Shown: positions 18,762-28,186, counted from the stretch's first letter. The stretch: 64,000 bases of DNA from Lentimicrobiaceae bacterium (GCA_020636745.1 JACJXH010000009.1:1-64000); one strand, 5' to 3'. A program made the numbers and translations. Notes: a model not told the origin generated them from the letters alone.

Positions 18762-20825
18762 ATGACCAGGGAAGAGGCCAAAGCCAGGATTGAACACCTG
18801 AGCGCCGTTATTTCTGAGCACAATTATAGGTATTACCAATTGGCGATGCCTGCAGTAAGTGATTATGAATTTGACATTTTGCTCAAAGAACTTGAATCCC
18901 TTGAAAAAGATTATCCTGAATTTCTGAGTCCTAACAGCCCCACGCAAAGAGTTGGAGGCGGAGTAACCCGCGAATTTGTAGCTGTTAAACATCGCTACTC
19001 AATGCTCTCGCTTGAAAATACTTACTCAGAAGCCGAATTGCGTGATTTTGATTCCAGAGTAAGCCGTACATTGCTGGAGCCATATGAATATGTGTGTGAA
19101 TTGAAAATTGATGGTGTTTCGATTAGCCTGATTTATGAAAACGGACAACTGGTTAAAGCAGTTACACGCGGCGATGGTGTTCAGGGTGATGATGTTACAC
19201 TAAATGTAAAAACTATTGGTTCTATTCCAGTGAAACTCTTGCCCGGTAATTATCCTGATAATTTTGAGGTGCGTGGTGAGATTTTTATGCCCAGAGCAGG
19301 ATTTGAGCGCATGAACCGCCAGCGTGTAAACGAAGCAGAGTTGCCTTTTGCCAATCCAAGAAATGCAACTGCAGGCACACTTAAAATGCAGGATTCTGCT
19401 CAGGTAGCCAAACGACCACTTGATTCTTTTGTGTATTATCTTTTAGGTGAAGAAATTGAAGGGAATTCACATTTCGAGCGATTAGGCTTACTCAAGGAAT
19501 GGGGCTTTAAAGTTTGTGATATCAAAGCCAGATGTAAGAATATTCAGGAAGTGCTGGGCTTTATTGAAGAAATTGGCCGGGAGAGGAATCAACTTGCCTA
19601 TGATATTGATGGGGTTGTAATTAAAGTAAATTCTATTTCACAGCAGCAAAAGCTTGGTTTTACTGCCAAATCACCCAGATGGGCCATTGCATATAAATAT
19701 AAGGCCGAAGAGGCAAAAACACGATTGCTTTCAATTGATTATCAGGTAGGAAGAACAGGAGCTGTTACTCCGGTGGCTAATCTTGAACCCGTATTTCTGG
19801 CCGGAACAACTGTAAAAAGGGCCAGCCTTCACAACGCGGATGTAATGGCCGGCCTTGATATTAGAATAGGTGATACCGTTTTTGTTGAAAAAGGCGGAGA
19901 AATTATTCCGAAAATTACGGCTGTTGATTTGTCTGAAAGACCAGCCGAGCTGGAAATGACCAGATTTATTGAGATGTGTCCGGAGTGTGGTACCAGGCTG
20001 GTAAGAACTGAAGGCGAATCGGCGTGGTATTGCCCAAATGAATATGGATGCCCTCCTCAGATTAAGGGAAAGCTTATCCATTTTATCAGCCGGAAGGCCA
20101 TGAATATTGATAGTCTGGGTGAAGGAAAAATTGAAATGCTTTACGATAACGGGCTTGTTGCTGATTTGGCAGATTTATATGATTTGACCTACGAAAAACT
20201 TATTGGACTTGAAAAGGTGATTTCTGCTGAAGATAAAAAGGAGAAAAAAATCAGTTTCAGAGAAAAAACGGTGAATAATATTCTTGCAGGGATTCAACAG
20301 TCGAAGAACGTCAGTTTTGAGAAGGTATTGTTTGCACTTGGAATTCGGTTTGTGGGTGAAACAGTGGCTAAGAAACTTGCAGCACATTATAAGAGCATCG
20401 ATAAACTGCGCTCTGCCAGTCTTATGGATTTGGTTCTTGTTGATGAAATTGGAGAAAAGATTGCCGGAAGTGTTTTGAAATATTTTGCCGATAAACGAAA
20501 TATGTTGTTGATTGAACGGCTGAAAGAGAAAGGATTGCAATTTGAACTGGGCGATTTTTTTAAGCCAACGGGTAATATCCTTAAAGGAAAAACATTTGTT
20601 GTAAGTGGCGTATTCACTTCGTTTTCACGCGATAGTCTTAAAACGACTATTGAGACAAATGGAGGAAAAGTGAGCAGTGCTGTTTCATCAAAAACCGATT
20701 TTGTAGTGGCAGGCGAAAATATGGGTCCGGAGAAGCGCAGAAAGGCTGAGGATTTAGGCATTCCCGTTATCTCGGAACAGGATTTTATTCAAATGCTTGA
20801 GAATAAAGGGGAAGGTGCAAAATAG
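18762..20825 (+). CDS. ligA: NAD-dependent DNA ligase LigA
   Basis: A 687-residue enzyme that seals nicks in replication and repair using NAD. Domains in order: Ia domain with YYQLAMPAVSDYEFD; adenylation domain with the AMP-accepting lysine K115 in ELKIDGVS; OB fold; a Cys4 zinc finger near residues 407-430 (CPECG ... CPNEYGC); helix-hairpin-helix repeats (about 490-590); and a C-terminal BRCT domain (GKTFVVSGVFTSFSRDSLK to the end). Length and order match the family. It ends 75 bases before a bidirectional terminator shared with the convergent GIN-domain gene. Confidence 0.98.
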   Translation: MTREEAKARIEHLSAVISEHNYRYYQLAMPAVSDYEFDILLKELESLEKDYPEFLSPNSPTQRVGGGVTREFVAVKHRYSMLSLENTYSEAELRDFDSRVSRTLLEPYEYVCELKIDGVSISLIYENGQLVKAVTRGDGVQGDDVTLNVKTIGSIPVKLLPGNYPDNFEVRGEIFMPRAGFERMNRQRVNEAELPFANPRNATAGTLKMQDSAQVAKRPLDSFVYYLLGEEIEGNSHFERLGLLKEWGFKVCDIKARCKNIQEVLGFIEEIGRERNQLAYDIDGVVIKVNSISQQQKLGFTAKSPRWAIAYKYKAEEAKTRLLSIDYQVGRTGAVTPVANLEPVFLAGTTVKRASLHNADVMAGLDIRIGDTVFVEKGGEIIPKITAVDLSERPAELEMTRFIEMCPECGTRLVRTEGESAWYCPNEYGCPPQIKGKLIHFISRKAMNIDSLGEGKIEMLYDNGLVADLADLYDLTYEKLIGLEKVISAEDKKEKKISFREKTVNNILAGIQQSKNVSFEKVLFALGIRFVGETVAKKLAAHYKSIDKLRSASLMDLVLVDEIGEKIAGSVLKYFADKRNMLLIERLKEKGLQFELGDFFKPTGNILKGKTFVVSGVFTSFSRDSLKTTIETNGGKVSSAVSSKTDFVVAGENMGPEKRRKAEDLGIPVISEQDFIQMLENKGEGAK

Positions 20826-20900
20826 AATTGTCATGGTGCCATAATTTATTTATAGCTTCAGGCAGATGAATCGGTTTATTGGCTGATATATTAAAAAATA

Positions 20901-20936
20901 AAAAAGGCTGTTCAGTTAAACAGCCTTTTTTATTTT
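20901..20936. terminator. Bidirectional terminator between ligA and the GIN-domain gene
   Basis: A 12-bp stem (20901-20912 with 20919-20930, top arm AAAAAGGCTGTT) with a 6-base loop and T-runs on both strands. It sits between two convergent genes. Confidence 0.93.
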
Positions 20937-20962
20937 TTATTGATTTCTATTGCTGCATGAGA

Positions 20963-21673
20963 TTATATTTTTCTGAGTTTACTTGCTCCGCTCAAATCTG
21001 ATTTTACTGATGCAGGATTTCCGGCGTAGTAAATTGATGAAGCGCCGCTTCCGCTAACTTCAAATGAGTCAGTAGCAAATATGCGGGCTTTTGAAGCTCC
21101 ACTGCTTTCTATTTTGCAGCTTTTTGTTTTAAATTCTTCAGCATCTAAATTGCTGGCACCGCTCAGATCAATGTCAAATTCAGGCGAATTTCCGGTGAGT
21201 GTAATTTTTGAGGCGCCGCTCATGTCACAATCAAGACGGGTTGCTGAAAGATTTAAATTAATTTCAGTTGCACCGCTTCCTTCTATTTCAAGATTTGAAA
21301 ATTTCATGGCATTGGTTCCTGTGATTTTTACAGCTCCGCTCAGGTCAATCATATCAAGATTTACGAAAGTTAAATTGATTTTTAAATTAGTTTTATTTTG
21401 AATACTCGTGTTCTTTTCGAGTGAGATAACCAAGGTACTCCCTTTTACTTCCGTTATAATTTTTGGAAGTATTTCGTCCTCAGCTTCAACAATGAGTTTC
21501 TCAGCATTGCCTTGAGTCAGGGTTACATCAAACCCTCCGCTGATTTCAACTTTTGTGAAATTTTTTACAACCCTGTTTTGTTCAGTAGCAAAGGCATTCA
21601 AAGAAAATGCAACTGCCAGCACAATGGCTATAATTACAGGGAAAAGAATGTTTTTTAAAGTTGTTGTTTTCAT
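20963..21673 (-). CDS. GIN-domain (DUF2807) exported protein
   Basis: A 236-residue product from the MKTTTLKNILFP start, which gives a proper signal peptide (cleavage near NAFA-TEQ). The frame stays open 15 codons further upstream. After VVKNFTKVEISGGFDVTLTQG, the classic start of the DUF2807 'putative auto-transporter adhesin head GIN' domain, the chain is a right-handed beta-helix-like series with repeated LSGA, GSGA, MSGA and SSGA turns. Location is periplasm or surface. It is the last gene of the sigma/anti-sigma operon, so it is probably an envelope-stress or surface output of that sigma factor. Confidence 0.87.
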   Translation of the reverse strand: MKTTTLKNILFPVIIAIVLAVAFSLNAFATEQNRVVKNFTKVEISGGFDVTLTQGNAEKLIVEAEDEILPKIITEVKGSTLVISLEKNTSIQNKTNLKINLTFVNLDMIDLSGAVKITGTNAMKFSNLEIEGSGATEINLNLSATRLDCDMSGASKITLTGNSPEFDIDLSGASNLDAEEFKTKSCKIESSGASKARIFATDSFEVSGSGASSIYYAGNPASVKSDLSGASKLRKI

Positions 21674-21718
21674 AAGTTTGTGATTAAAGGTTAAAATTAT
21701 CATGCATTTGGGTGACAA

Positions 21719-22771
21719 TTAGAAAAGTTTGACATCACTGTTATTCCCTTTAATCGTCACTTTTGATGAAGAATTTGACGATTGACCAACATGTCCGGAA
21801 TAGGATTTGGATGTAAACGACTTTTCAGTTACTTTAACTGTGGATGCTTTGGGGTATTTGCAATCGCCAAAACTCATATTGGCCGTAAGTGCATATGATG
21901 CCGATGCCGGAATGCCAATACTGATATTGTTGAATGAAGCTGTAAGGTTGATGAGTGTAAAAGATGGATTAATTTTATCAACATCAAGACTGCCATATTC
22001 GACATTGAGGTCAATTGTTTGAAGTAATTCATCTGCATTTATTGTGGTAAATTTGGACGTGCCTACCAGCGATTTGGCTTTTTCAATTTTATAAGTGTCA
22101 TATTCTGAATTGATTTTACACGCATTTGCACCTTCAATATTAATGGTCGAAAACTTGGTTCTGGCATCAATATCTGTAGCTTCTTTTATGTTTAAGGTGC
22201 TATATTCCAATGCATAATTTATTTTTTCTGATTTGGCAATGTTTCCATTGCTGAACTTAAGTGTGACGGTTGAAGCAGAATTTAAAAGCCTGTTAACCGA
22301 AAGGTTTCCATACTCGACTTCTAAAGTAGCCTGAGATGTCGTTTCGTCAATAAATACATCTCCAAAACGGTTGCGAATGTCAAGTGTAGTAGTGCGAGGC
22401 ATGTTAATAATGTAATCAATGCTGAAACTGTTTGATTTTCCAGATGTATTGATGCTCCCGACCTTGGTTGTTATGCTTATTGCTGAACTATTACCGGTTA
22501 TTTGTGAATCAATCTGGTTCATGATTCGCTGGGCTTCCTTGTCATTACGGGCAGATACCTTTATCTGGACATCCACTGTCAGCAAATTTTTATCCCACAC
22601 ATTGCAATGAACTTTACCAAAGCTCGAAGCAACATTTAATCTGACATCTTTCCCTACTGTAAATTCCTTTTTGAAGGATTTGGAGATATCGCCGTTTTGA
22701 GCCATTAGCATGGCCATTGGAAATATCAGAAGCGCAATTAAAAACTTTAATTTAAGAAATGATGTTTTCAT
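21719..22771 (-). CDS. DUF4097-like exported beta-helix protein
   Basis: A 350-residue protein with a signal peptide (MKTSFLKLKFLIALLIFPMAMLMAQ). The mature part contains repeated short beta segments: SFGKVHCNVW, RFGDVFIDE, EYGNLSVNR, KFSTINIEG, EYGSLDVDK. This pattern is typical of DUF4097/adhesin-like beta-helices that accompany ECF sigma genes in Bacteroidota. Its start overlaps the end of the putative anti-sigma gene by 20 bp, which indicates translational coupling. Binding partner unknown. Confidence 0.8.
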   Translation of the reverse strand: MKTSFLKLKFLIALLIFPMAMLMAQNGDISKSFKKEFTVGKDVRLNVASSFGKVHCNVWDKNLLTVDVQIKVSARNDKEAQRIMNQIDSQITGNSSAISITTKVGSINTSGKSNSFSIDYIINMPRTTTLDIRNRFGDVFIDETTSQATLEVEYGNLSVNRLLNSASTVTLKFSNGNIAKSEKINYALEYSTLNIKEATDIDARTKFSTINIEGANACKINSEYDTYKIEKAKSLVGTSKFTTINADELLQTIDLNVEYGSLDVDKINPSFTLINLTASFNNISIGIPASASYALTANMSFGDCKYPKASTVKVTEKSFTSKSYSGHVGQSSNSSSKVTIKGNNSDVKLF

Positions 22772-23366
22772 GGTTATTCATTTTAGCGTTAAAATCAGAA
22801 GTTTCATTTTGATGGTTAGAGCTGTTTGAGTCTTCATTTGAGCGGCCAAGCTGCTCTACCACCTTGTCAAGCAATCCAGAAAGTATCCTATAATTGTTTT
22901 TTATAGCATTTACAAGTCTTTCGTCGTGTGTGCCTTTTTTGTATTCAGCTTTGAGGGCATTGGAGTTTTGATTTATGTTTTTAATTTCAGTTTTAAGCTG
23001 GTTTGTAACTTTAACGGCTTCCGGTCCGGAACCGGCAAGTGTTTCAATCTGATTTAGTTTTTTTTCGGTGAGCGATGCATAATAATTTTCCATTTCAATG
23101 ACCTCTTTAGGTAACTGTGATTCAGCTTGCTGAGTTTGATTACCTGATTTGCTTAAAGCTGAAATAATGCCCAGGGTAAATCCTGCAACTATAAGAATGG
23201 CAGCGGCCACCTGTAACCATGTATTTATTCTGGAAAACTGATTGGCTGATTTTTGCCTCGATTGTTCATTCAGTAATTGCATGAACTTTTCTTCATGACC
23301 CCATCCGGGAGTTTCATCATCAAACAGTCTCTTGTTGTCTTTGATAAAATCTTCAATATTTTTCAT
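22752..23366 (-). CDS. Putative anti-sigma factor, single-pass membrane protein
   Basis: A 204-residue protein with a ~48-residue cytoplasmic N-terminus (NIEDFIKDNKRLFDDETPGWGHEEKF), one membrane segment at about 50-70 (WLQVAAAILIVAGFTLGIIS), and a helical external part of about 130 residues. The layout matches anti-sigma regulators, and the gene follows its sigma gene by one base and overlaps the next gene. No zinc-binding HxxxCxxC motif is present, so it is not a ZAS-type anti-sigma. The role rests on position and topology. Confidence 0.7.
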   Translation of the reverse strand: MKNIEDFIKDNKRLFDDETPGWGHEEKFMQLLNEQSRQKSANQFSRINTWLQVAAAILIVAGFTLGIISALSKSGNQTQQAESQLPKEVIEMENYYASLTEKKLNQIETLAGSGPEAVKVTNQLKTEIKNINQNSNALKAEYKKGTHDERLVNAIKNNYRILSGLLDKVVEQLGRSNEDSNSSNHQNETSDFNAKMNNHENIIS

Positions 23367-23367
23367 C

Positions 23368-23937
23368 TTAATTCCTTTCCAAGTTAACGGTGCTCTTTGT
23401 CCCTGTCATTTGCATTTTGATAATACCAAGCAGCGAATGTTTGGCTCTGGAAATTCTTGTTCGCACATTTTGCTGATTAATCTTCAGAATTTGCCCGATT
23501 TCTTCATGGTCATATCCTTCGAAAAGATATAAAGAGAGCACAATTCTATAATCGATGTGCAGCTTTGTCATTGCATTTTTAATCATTTCAACCTGAAATT
23601 CAATGAATTCATCTTCCTGATTGCCGTTCGGCTCAGGAATATCAGGCAATGTTTCAGTTGGTTTTTCAATCTGTTTTTTTTTGTTTAGAAAGTCAAGACA
23701 ATTATTCACTGCAATTTTTTTTAACCAACCTTCAAAGTTGCCATGGCCTTTGTAAGTTTTTATTTTTCCAAATGCATCAATAAACGAGTTTTGCATGAGA
23801 TCCTCAGCATCAGCATGATTGCAGATGATACGCAGGCAAGTATTAAATATCGGCCGGTAATATTTCCGGTAGACTTCAATCTGCGCATTTGGGTCACCGC
23901 TTTTGCAGCCTTCAACAAGCTTGTTGTCCTGATTCAT
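23368..23937 (-). CDS. ECF-type RNA polymerase sigma factor (sigma-70 family)
   Basis: A 189-residue sigma factor. Region 2 (about 24-90) includes YYRPIFNTCLRIICNHADAEDLMQNSF and GWLKKIAVNNCLDFL. Region 4 (about 125-180) includes LFEGYDHEEIGQILKINQQNVRTRISRAK. No region 3 is present, as expected for the ECF group. It heads a four-gene operon with a membrane anti-sigma candidate and two exported beta-helix proteins. Two upstream sites with the same AAGTGTAAC-N17-GTCTTT layout (23958-23989 and 24085-24116) suggest that it controls its own operon. Confidence 0.92.
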   Translation of the reverse strand: MNQDNKLVEGCKSGDPNAQIEVYRKYYRPIFNTCLRIICNHADAEDLMQNSFIDAFGKIKTYKGHGNFEGWLKKIAVNNCLDFLNKKKQIEKPTETLPDIPEPNGNQEDEFIEFQVEMIKNAMTKLHIDYRIVLSLYLFEGYDHEEIGQILKINQQNVRTRISRAKHSLLGIIKMQMTGTKSTVNLERN

Positions 23938-23957
23938 ATTGTCAGTTGTTCTATTAT

Positions 23958-23989
23958 AAAGACCAACGGATTTTACTTTTGTTACACTT
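23958..23989 (-). promoter_or_regulatory. Candidate ECF-sigma promoter, proximal copy
   Basis: On the minus strand AAGTGTAAC, then 17 bases, then GTCTTT. The GTC ends 24 bases before the start codon of the sigma gene. A -35 with an AAC core and a -10 with a GTC core is the general form recognised by ECF sigma factors. Confidence 0.55.
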
Positions 23990-24084
23990 CAGGGTGAGAT
24001 TTATCTAAATTAATTGTTTGATTTTACCCTGATTATGAAATTGCAGCGAAAATTTTCAGCCTTAAAATATTGCTGTACTTATGA

Positions 24085-24116
24085 AAAGACTGCAAAGACA
24101 GGTTATTGTTACACTT
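24085..24116 (-). promoter_or_regulatory. Candidate ECF-sigma promoter, distal copy
   Basis: The minus strand again reads AAGTGTAAC, 17 bases, GTCTTT, 127 bases upstream of the proximal copy. The 17-base spacers of the two copies are unrelated in sequence, so the shared ends are not simply a local duplication. It could be a second start for the operon or drive a short RNA. Confidence 0.45.
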
Positions 24117-24352
24117 GGGGGTGCGGCAACTGTCAGTTATGGATATGTGTCTTTGTGTCTTTGTGTATTTGTGACCATCATCAGGCACTTCTGTAATTAC
24201 TTCTTTTATCCGTTAGCTTTAATGGAAGCCGGCTGGATAATGAAGGTATCTGATTTATTTTCAATCCTTCATCCAACAGAAGTTTTATTCAACTAAATTT
24301 GCCCGCCCAAAATGTTGAACTGGCAGTCTTTAATTAATTAAACCTTGGTTTC

Positions 24353-25288
24353 TTGAAAAATAACGTACTTAAATACTACTCTTATGCTGTGCTTTCCATG
24401 CTGTTTTGGGGCCTGACATTTGTATGGTTTAAAATAGCTGTAGCTTATTATGAGCCTATTACTATTATTTTTATCAGACTCGTACTCTCATCTGCCATTT
24501 TGTTAATGTTTGCATGGATCACCGGAAAGTATGAAAAAATTGAGCGAGCCGACCTGAAGTGGTTTTATTTACTGGCGTTTACTCAACCATTTTTTTATTT
24601 TCTGGGCGAGAGTTTTGGGCTTAAATATGTTTCATCAACCATTTCTTCAGCCATCATAGCCACCATACCATTATTCAGTCCCCTGGCAGCTGTTTGGTTT
24701 ACCCGCGAAAAAACCAATGTTTACACCTGGGCAGGAATTATTGTTTCATTTGCAGGTATATTACTCATGCTTGTTAATCGTGATTTAAGCCTGAATGCTG
24801 AACCTAAAGGAATAGCCCTTTTGTTTATGGCAGTTTTGTCAGCAGTCATTTATTCGGTAATAGTTAAGAAACTTACCCATAAATACAGTGCATTGACCAT
24901 CATTTCAAGGCAAAATCTGATTGGAGCTCTTTATTTTCTTCCATTATTTATATTTTTTGACTTCGATTCCTTTATTTCTGTAAAACCTGATACAAGTTTG
25001 ATACTTGCCATGCTGCAATTAGCAGTTTTTGGTTCTTGCCTGGCTTATCTCTTTTTTATTATTGCTGTAGCTCAGCTGGGCATGGTAAAAGCCAATATTT
25101 TTACGAACCTTATTCCCGTTTTTACGGCGGTTTTTGCCTATTTTGTTTTGGCTGAAGTATTTAATGTTCAAAAGGTTACAGGTATTATTCTGGTAGTGAT
25201 GGGAATTGTAGTTTCACAAACAAAGGAGATTCTGCAATTGTTGAATCGCGAGCATAATAAGCGAAAATCTGTCCTCAAAAATCATTGA
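24353..25288 (+). CDS. EamA/DMT-family transporter
   Basis: A 311-residue inner-membrane protein with ten predicted helices in two EamA repeats (about 8-140 and 152-290). The first helix region YYSYAVLSMLFWGLTFVWFK and the repeat ends GIIVSFAGILLMLVN and GIILVVMGIVVSQTKE are typical of the drug/metabolite transporter superfamily. The substrate is unknown. The start codon is TTG at 24353; the next in-frame ATG would remove half of the first helix, so TTG is preferred. The C-terminal tail is basic (KRKSVLKNH). Confidence 0.87.
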   Translation: MKNNVLKYYSYAVLSMLFWGLTFVWFKIAVAYYEPITIIFIRLVLSSAILLMFAWITGKYEKIERADLKWFYLLAFTQPFFYFLGESFGLKYVSSTISSAIIATIPLFSPLAAVWFTREKTNVYTWAGIIVSFAGILLMLVNRDLSLNAEPKGIALLFMAVLSAVIYSVIVKKLTHKYSALTIISRQNLIGALYFLPLFIFFDFDSFISVKPDTSLILAMLQLAVFGSCLAYLFFIIAVAQLGMVKANIFTNLIPVFTAVFAYFVLAEVFNVQKVTGIILVVMGIVVSQTKEILQLLNREHNKRKSVLKNH

Positions 25289-25432
25289 AAATTTTTCTAA
25301 TTGTGCATGTCATTTTTCCTGAGAAATAATCATCAGGATTTCAGTTTTTTCATGCATCTTTGTGTAAGGCAGCTATTTAGTTCATAATAGCTCAAGCTTT
25401 TGATATATTCCCATAACAAAACTGTCAGTTCT

Positions 25433-26572
25433 ATGAAAATTCTCATTCTGGGAGCCGGGCTGGTTGGCGCTCCAATGGCTATTGACCTTGCAAAAGATGG
25501 TGAGTTTGAAGTTACATCAGCTGATATCAATGAAGAGGCTCTTCAGCGGCTTAAGGATGTAAAAGGTATTCAAACAATTCAGGCCGATCTGGATAATGAA
25601 AGTGTACTTAAGTCTTTGGTTTTGCAGCATGATATGGTGCTTAATGCTGTTCCCGGTTTTATGGGGTTCCGTACTGTTGAGCGCATTATCGAATGCGGGA
25701 AAAATGTAGTTGATATTGCATTTTTTCCGGAGGATATGTTTGACCTTGATGAAAAAGCGCGTAAGATGGGTGTAACTGTAATTTCAGATATTGGTGTTGC
25801 TCCGGGAATGAGTAATGTGCTGATTGGGTATGGGGCTTCTCAACTTGATACACTAGAAAAAGGAATAACCTATGTTGGTGGATTGCCGGTTGTAAGGACA
25901 TGGCCTTTTGAATATAAGGCAGTTTTTTCGCCCATTGATGTGATTGAAGAGTACACACGGCCAGCCAGATATATTGATAATGGCCGATTGGTGGTAAAAG
26001 AGGCCCTTTCAGATGCGGAATTGATTGATTTCCCTGGTATTGGCACTCTTGAAGCTTTTAACAGCGATGGATTGAGAACACTGGCTTCTACGATTAAGGG
26101 TGATTATTTGATTGAAAAAACGCTTAGATACAAAGGTCATATTGAAAAAATGGCTGTTTTGCGCGATACCGGATTTTTTCAAAAAGAGCCGGTTATGATT
26201 AACGGAGCCATGGTAAGTCCACTTGAGTTTACTTCTAAATTGTTGTTTCCCAAATGGAAGCTCGAAGAAGGGGAGGAGGATATTACTATCATGCGTGTAA
26301 TTACCGAAGGCATGAAAGATGGTGTAAGACAACGATATACGTGGGATTTATTTGATCGCTATGATAGAGAAACAGGCATTCATTCAATGGCCAGAACTAC
26401 TGGTTATACCGCTACAATGACTTTAAGGCTTTTGGCCAATGGCTTATACAATGTTAAAGGAGTTTCAGCTCCTGAATTTCTGGGTCGCAATCCGGAAATT
26501 GTCAGTTTTTTACTCGAAGGCCTTCGCCGCAGGGGAGTTATTTACAAAGAGCAACATGTTATGCTGAAATAA
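25433..26572 (+). CDS. Saccharopine dehydrogenase family protein
   Basis: A 379-residue protein from MKILILGAGLVGAPMAIDLA, which places the Rossmann motif GAGLVG at the very N-terminus; the frame extends 11 more codons upstream without reason to use them. Family features include HDMVLNAVPGFMGFRTVERII, NVVDIAFFPED, DIGVAPGMSNVLIG, and a C-terminal catalytic domain with GKNVVD and RTTGYTATMTLRLL. The family covers saccharopine dehydrogenase (reductase) and carboxynorspermidine synthase; which one applies is not decided here. NAD(P) use in the cytoplasm is expected. Monocistronic. Confidence 0.85.
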   Translation: MKILILGAGLVGAPMAIDLAKDGEFEVTSADINEEALQRLKDVKGIQTIQADLDNESVLKSLVLQHDMVLNAVPGFMGFRTVERIIECGKNVVDIAFFPEDMFDLDEKARKMGVTVISDIGVAPGMSNVLIGYGASQLDTLEKGITYVGGLPVVRTWPFEYKAVFSPIDVIEEYTRPARYIDNGRLVVKEALSDAELIDFPGIGTLEAFNSDGLRTLASTIKGDYLIEKTLRYKGHIEKMAVLRDTGFFQKEPVMINGAMVSPLEFTSKLLFPKWKLEEGEEDITIMRVITEGMKDGVRQRYTWDLFDRYDRETGIHSMARTTGYTATMTLRLLANGLYNVKGVSAPEFLGRNPEIVSFLLEGLRRRGVIYKEQHVMLK

Positions 26573-26636
26573 TCTAACTGTCGTTTTGTTTAAAGGCTTT
26601 CTGAAAAACCCGGGCAGGGCTTGATGAGATGTGAAA

Positions 26637-27779
26637 TTAATAACCTCTGAAATCAATGTTTCGACTATCAACCATTGTCACCCACTTGCCCATTTTTTTT
26701 TGAATGATCCTGAAATGATGCTCATCGGCAGGTGAAATAAAAGAGATCGCTTCTCCGGGTGATTCAGCGCGGCCGGTTCTTCCTATGCGGTGAATGTAAT
26801 CTTTGGGCGAACGGGGTAACTCATAATTAATGACAAATGGCAGGAATTTAATATCAATCCCTCTTGATATCAAATCGGTAGCGACTAAAACCTGGATTTT
26901 GCCCGATTTGAATTTCTCCAACGCATTTGTCCGGGCTTCCTGACTTTTTTTGCTGTGAATGGCTGTAGATAATATCCCGTGTTTTCGAAGTTTATCAACA
27001 ACACTTTCGGCCATGTAAACAGATGATGTGAAAACCAGGATTTGCTGATAATTGCTTTTGTAAATGAGATACCGGAGTAATGGCCCTTTTTTTTCTTCAG
27101 AAACCAGATAGGCGGTTTGCGTTATCAGGTCAATATTTTCGCCTTCGGGTTCAATTTTTATCACTACCGGGTTGCGTAATAATATTTGTTTGATATTGCT
27201 GACATCTTCACTTAATGTGGCGGAGAATAATAAGTTTTGACGTTTTTTGGGCAAAAGAGAAAATATCCGTGTCATTTCCTCGCGGAATGCAGGGTTGAGA
27301 AGTTTGTCAGCTTCATCAAGTACCAGCGTTTCAACAGATGAAAGATGAACAGCATTCAAATCTATCAGTTCCAGCAGCCTGCCGGGTGTGGCAATCAAAA
27401 TATGAACTCCCTGCAAGGCCATCATTTGCGGGTTAGCTGAAACGCCTCCATACACAGCCAATGTTTTAACCTTTTGGGGCAATACTTTGCTAAAAATCTG
27501 AAAAACATCTCTCACCTGAATGGCCAATTCCCTTGTTGGAACCACCACCAGAATATGAGCATGTCTGTTTACTGAAAGAGGTTGGGACATCAAATTCATC
27601 AGAATTGGCAAAACATAACCTGCTGTCTTGCCCGAACCGGTTTGTGCAATTCCAAGTACGTCTTTTTTGTCCATAACAGCAGGTATAACCTCTTTTTGTA
27701 TAGGATAAGGCTGCGTGTAATTTTGTGCAAGTAAGGCTTCTGATAATGCGGGAGATAAGCCAAGCGACGTAAATGGCAT
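26637..27779 (-). CDS. DEAD-box ATP-dependent RNA helicase
   Basis: A 380-residue helicase core without long tails. Visible motifs in order: Q-motif FTSLGLSPALSEALLAQNYTQPYPIQ, motif I AQTGSGKT, Ia PTRELA, Ib TPGRLLE, II DEAD, III SAT, IV VFTSSV, V ATDLISRGID, VI HRIGRTGRAE. RNA unwinding for ribosome assembly or cold adaptation is the usual role of this RhlE-like group. A TATCTTTG box on the minus strand at 27820-27827 fits the -7 consensus and would start transcription about 35 bases before the ATG. Confidence 0.95.
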   Translation of the reverse strand: MPFTSLGLSPALSEALLAQNYTQPYPIQKEVIPAVMDKKDVLGIAQTGSGKTAGYVLPILMNLMSQPLSVNRHAHILVVVPTRELAIQVRDVFQIFSKVLPQKVKTLAVYGGVSANPQMMALQGVHILIATPGRLLELIDLNAVHLSSVETLVLDEADKLLNPAFREEMTRIFSLLPKKRQNLLFSATLSEDVSNIKQILLRNPVVIKIEPEGENIDLITQTAYLVSEEKKGPLLRYLIYKSNYQQILVFTSSVYMAESVVDKLRKHGILSTAIHSKKSQEARTNALEKFKSGKIQVLVATDLISRGIDIKFLPFVINYELPRSPKDYIHRIGRTGRAESPGEAISFISPADEHHFRIIQKKMGKWVTMVDSRNIDFRGY

Positions 27780-28060
27780 GTTAGAATAATTTGAAATTTG
27801 AAAGTGTGTAAATAATTGACAAAGATAACGGAAATAATCTGTGAGGCTCGTTTAACCTTCTATCCTTCATGCTGAATTCTTGTCAGTATACCCTGGATTA
27901 TGGCCTGAAATCTGATTTAATCCAATAATTGAAAGAAATGCTGATTTTTTTTACTTTTCTTCGTTTTGTTGATTGTGCTATCTTTCAAACAGTTATTCCC
28001 TTTTAAAGAGAAAAGTAAGAAAAAAAAATGCATATTTTTGATCTAAAATGGCGCAATACA

Positions 28061-28090
28061 TTGTTAAAATTAAAAACTTTCCTATTTTTG
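28061..28090 (+). promoter_or_regulatory. tRNA-Met promoter
   Basis: TTG (28061-28063), exactly 19 bases, TATTTTTG (28083-28090). The same architecture as the two rRNA promoters in this window. The start would be near 28097, nine bases before the tRNA. Confidence 0.85.
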
Positions 28091-28105
28091 CACTCCTTAA
28101 ACAAT

Positions 28106-28179
28106 GGCGGGGTAGCTCAGTTGGTTAGAGCGTCGGATTCATAACCCGGAGGTCACGAGTTCAATTCTCGTCCCCGCTA
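28106..28179 (+). tRNA. tRNA-Met (anticodon CAT), target of the tandem element
   Basis: A full cloverleaf: acceptor GGCGGGG/CCCCGCT, D-arm GCTC/GAGC, anticodon loop TTCATAA, T-arm ACGAG/CTCGT, discriminator A; CCA not encoded. The acceptor base pairs suggest elongator Met rather than initiator, and a lysidine-type Ile isoacceptor cannot be fully excluded. The closing pair of the anticodon stem is an A-C mismatch. The gene is intact; its last 26 bases plus two more are the left end of a three-fold tandem repeat (see 28154-29732). Confidence 0.95.
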
Positions 28180-28181
28180 CA
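28154..28181 (+). repeat. 28-bp direct repeat, copy 1 (inside tRNA-Met)
   Basis: Starts CACGAGTTCAATTCTC and ends in the tRNA discriminator plus CA. Further copies at 28671-28698, 29188-29215 and 29705-29732. The base before the repeat differs between the tRNA (T) and the units (A), so the boundary is exact on the left. On the right, the array continues with A and the outer flank with G. Confidence 0.95.
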
Positions 28182-28186
28182 ATATC

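Noticed and set aside
24014..24296. Two overlapping frames upstream of the EamA gene
   Set aside because: Low-complexity and overlapping each other around the candidate ECF promoter; no gene-like features.
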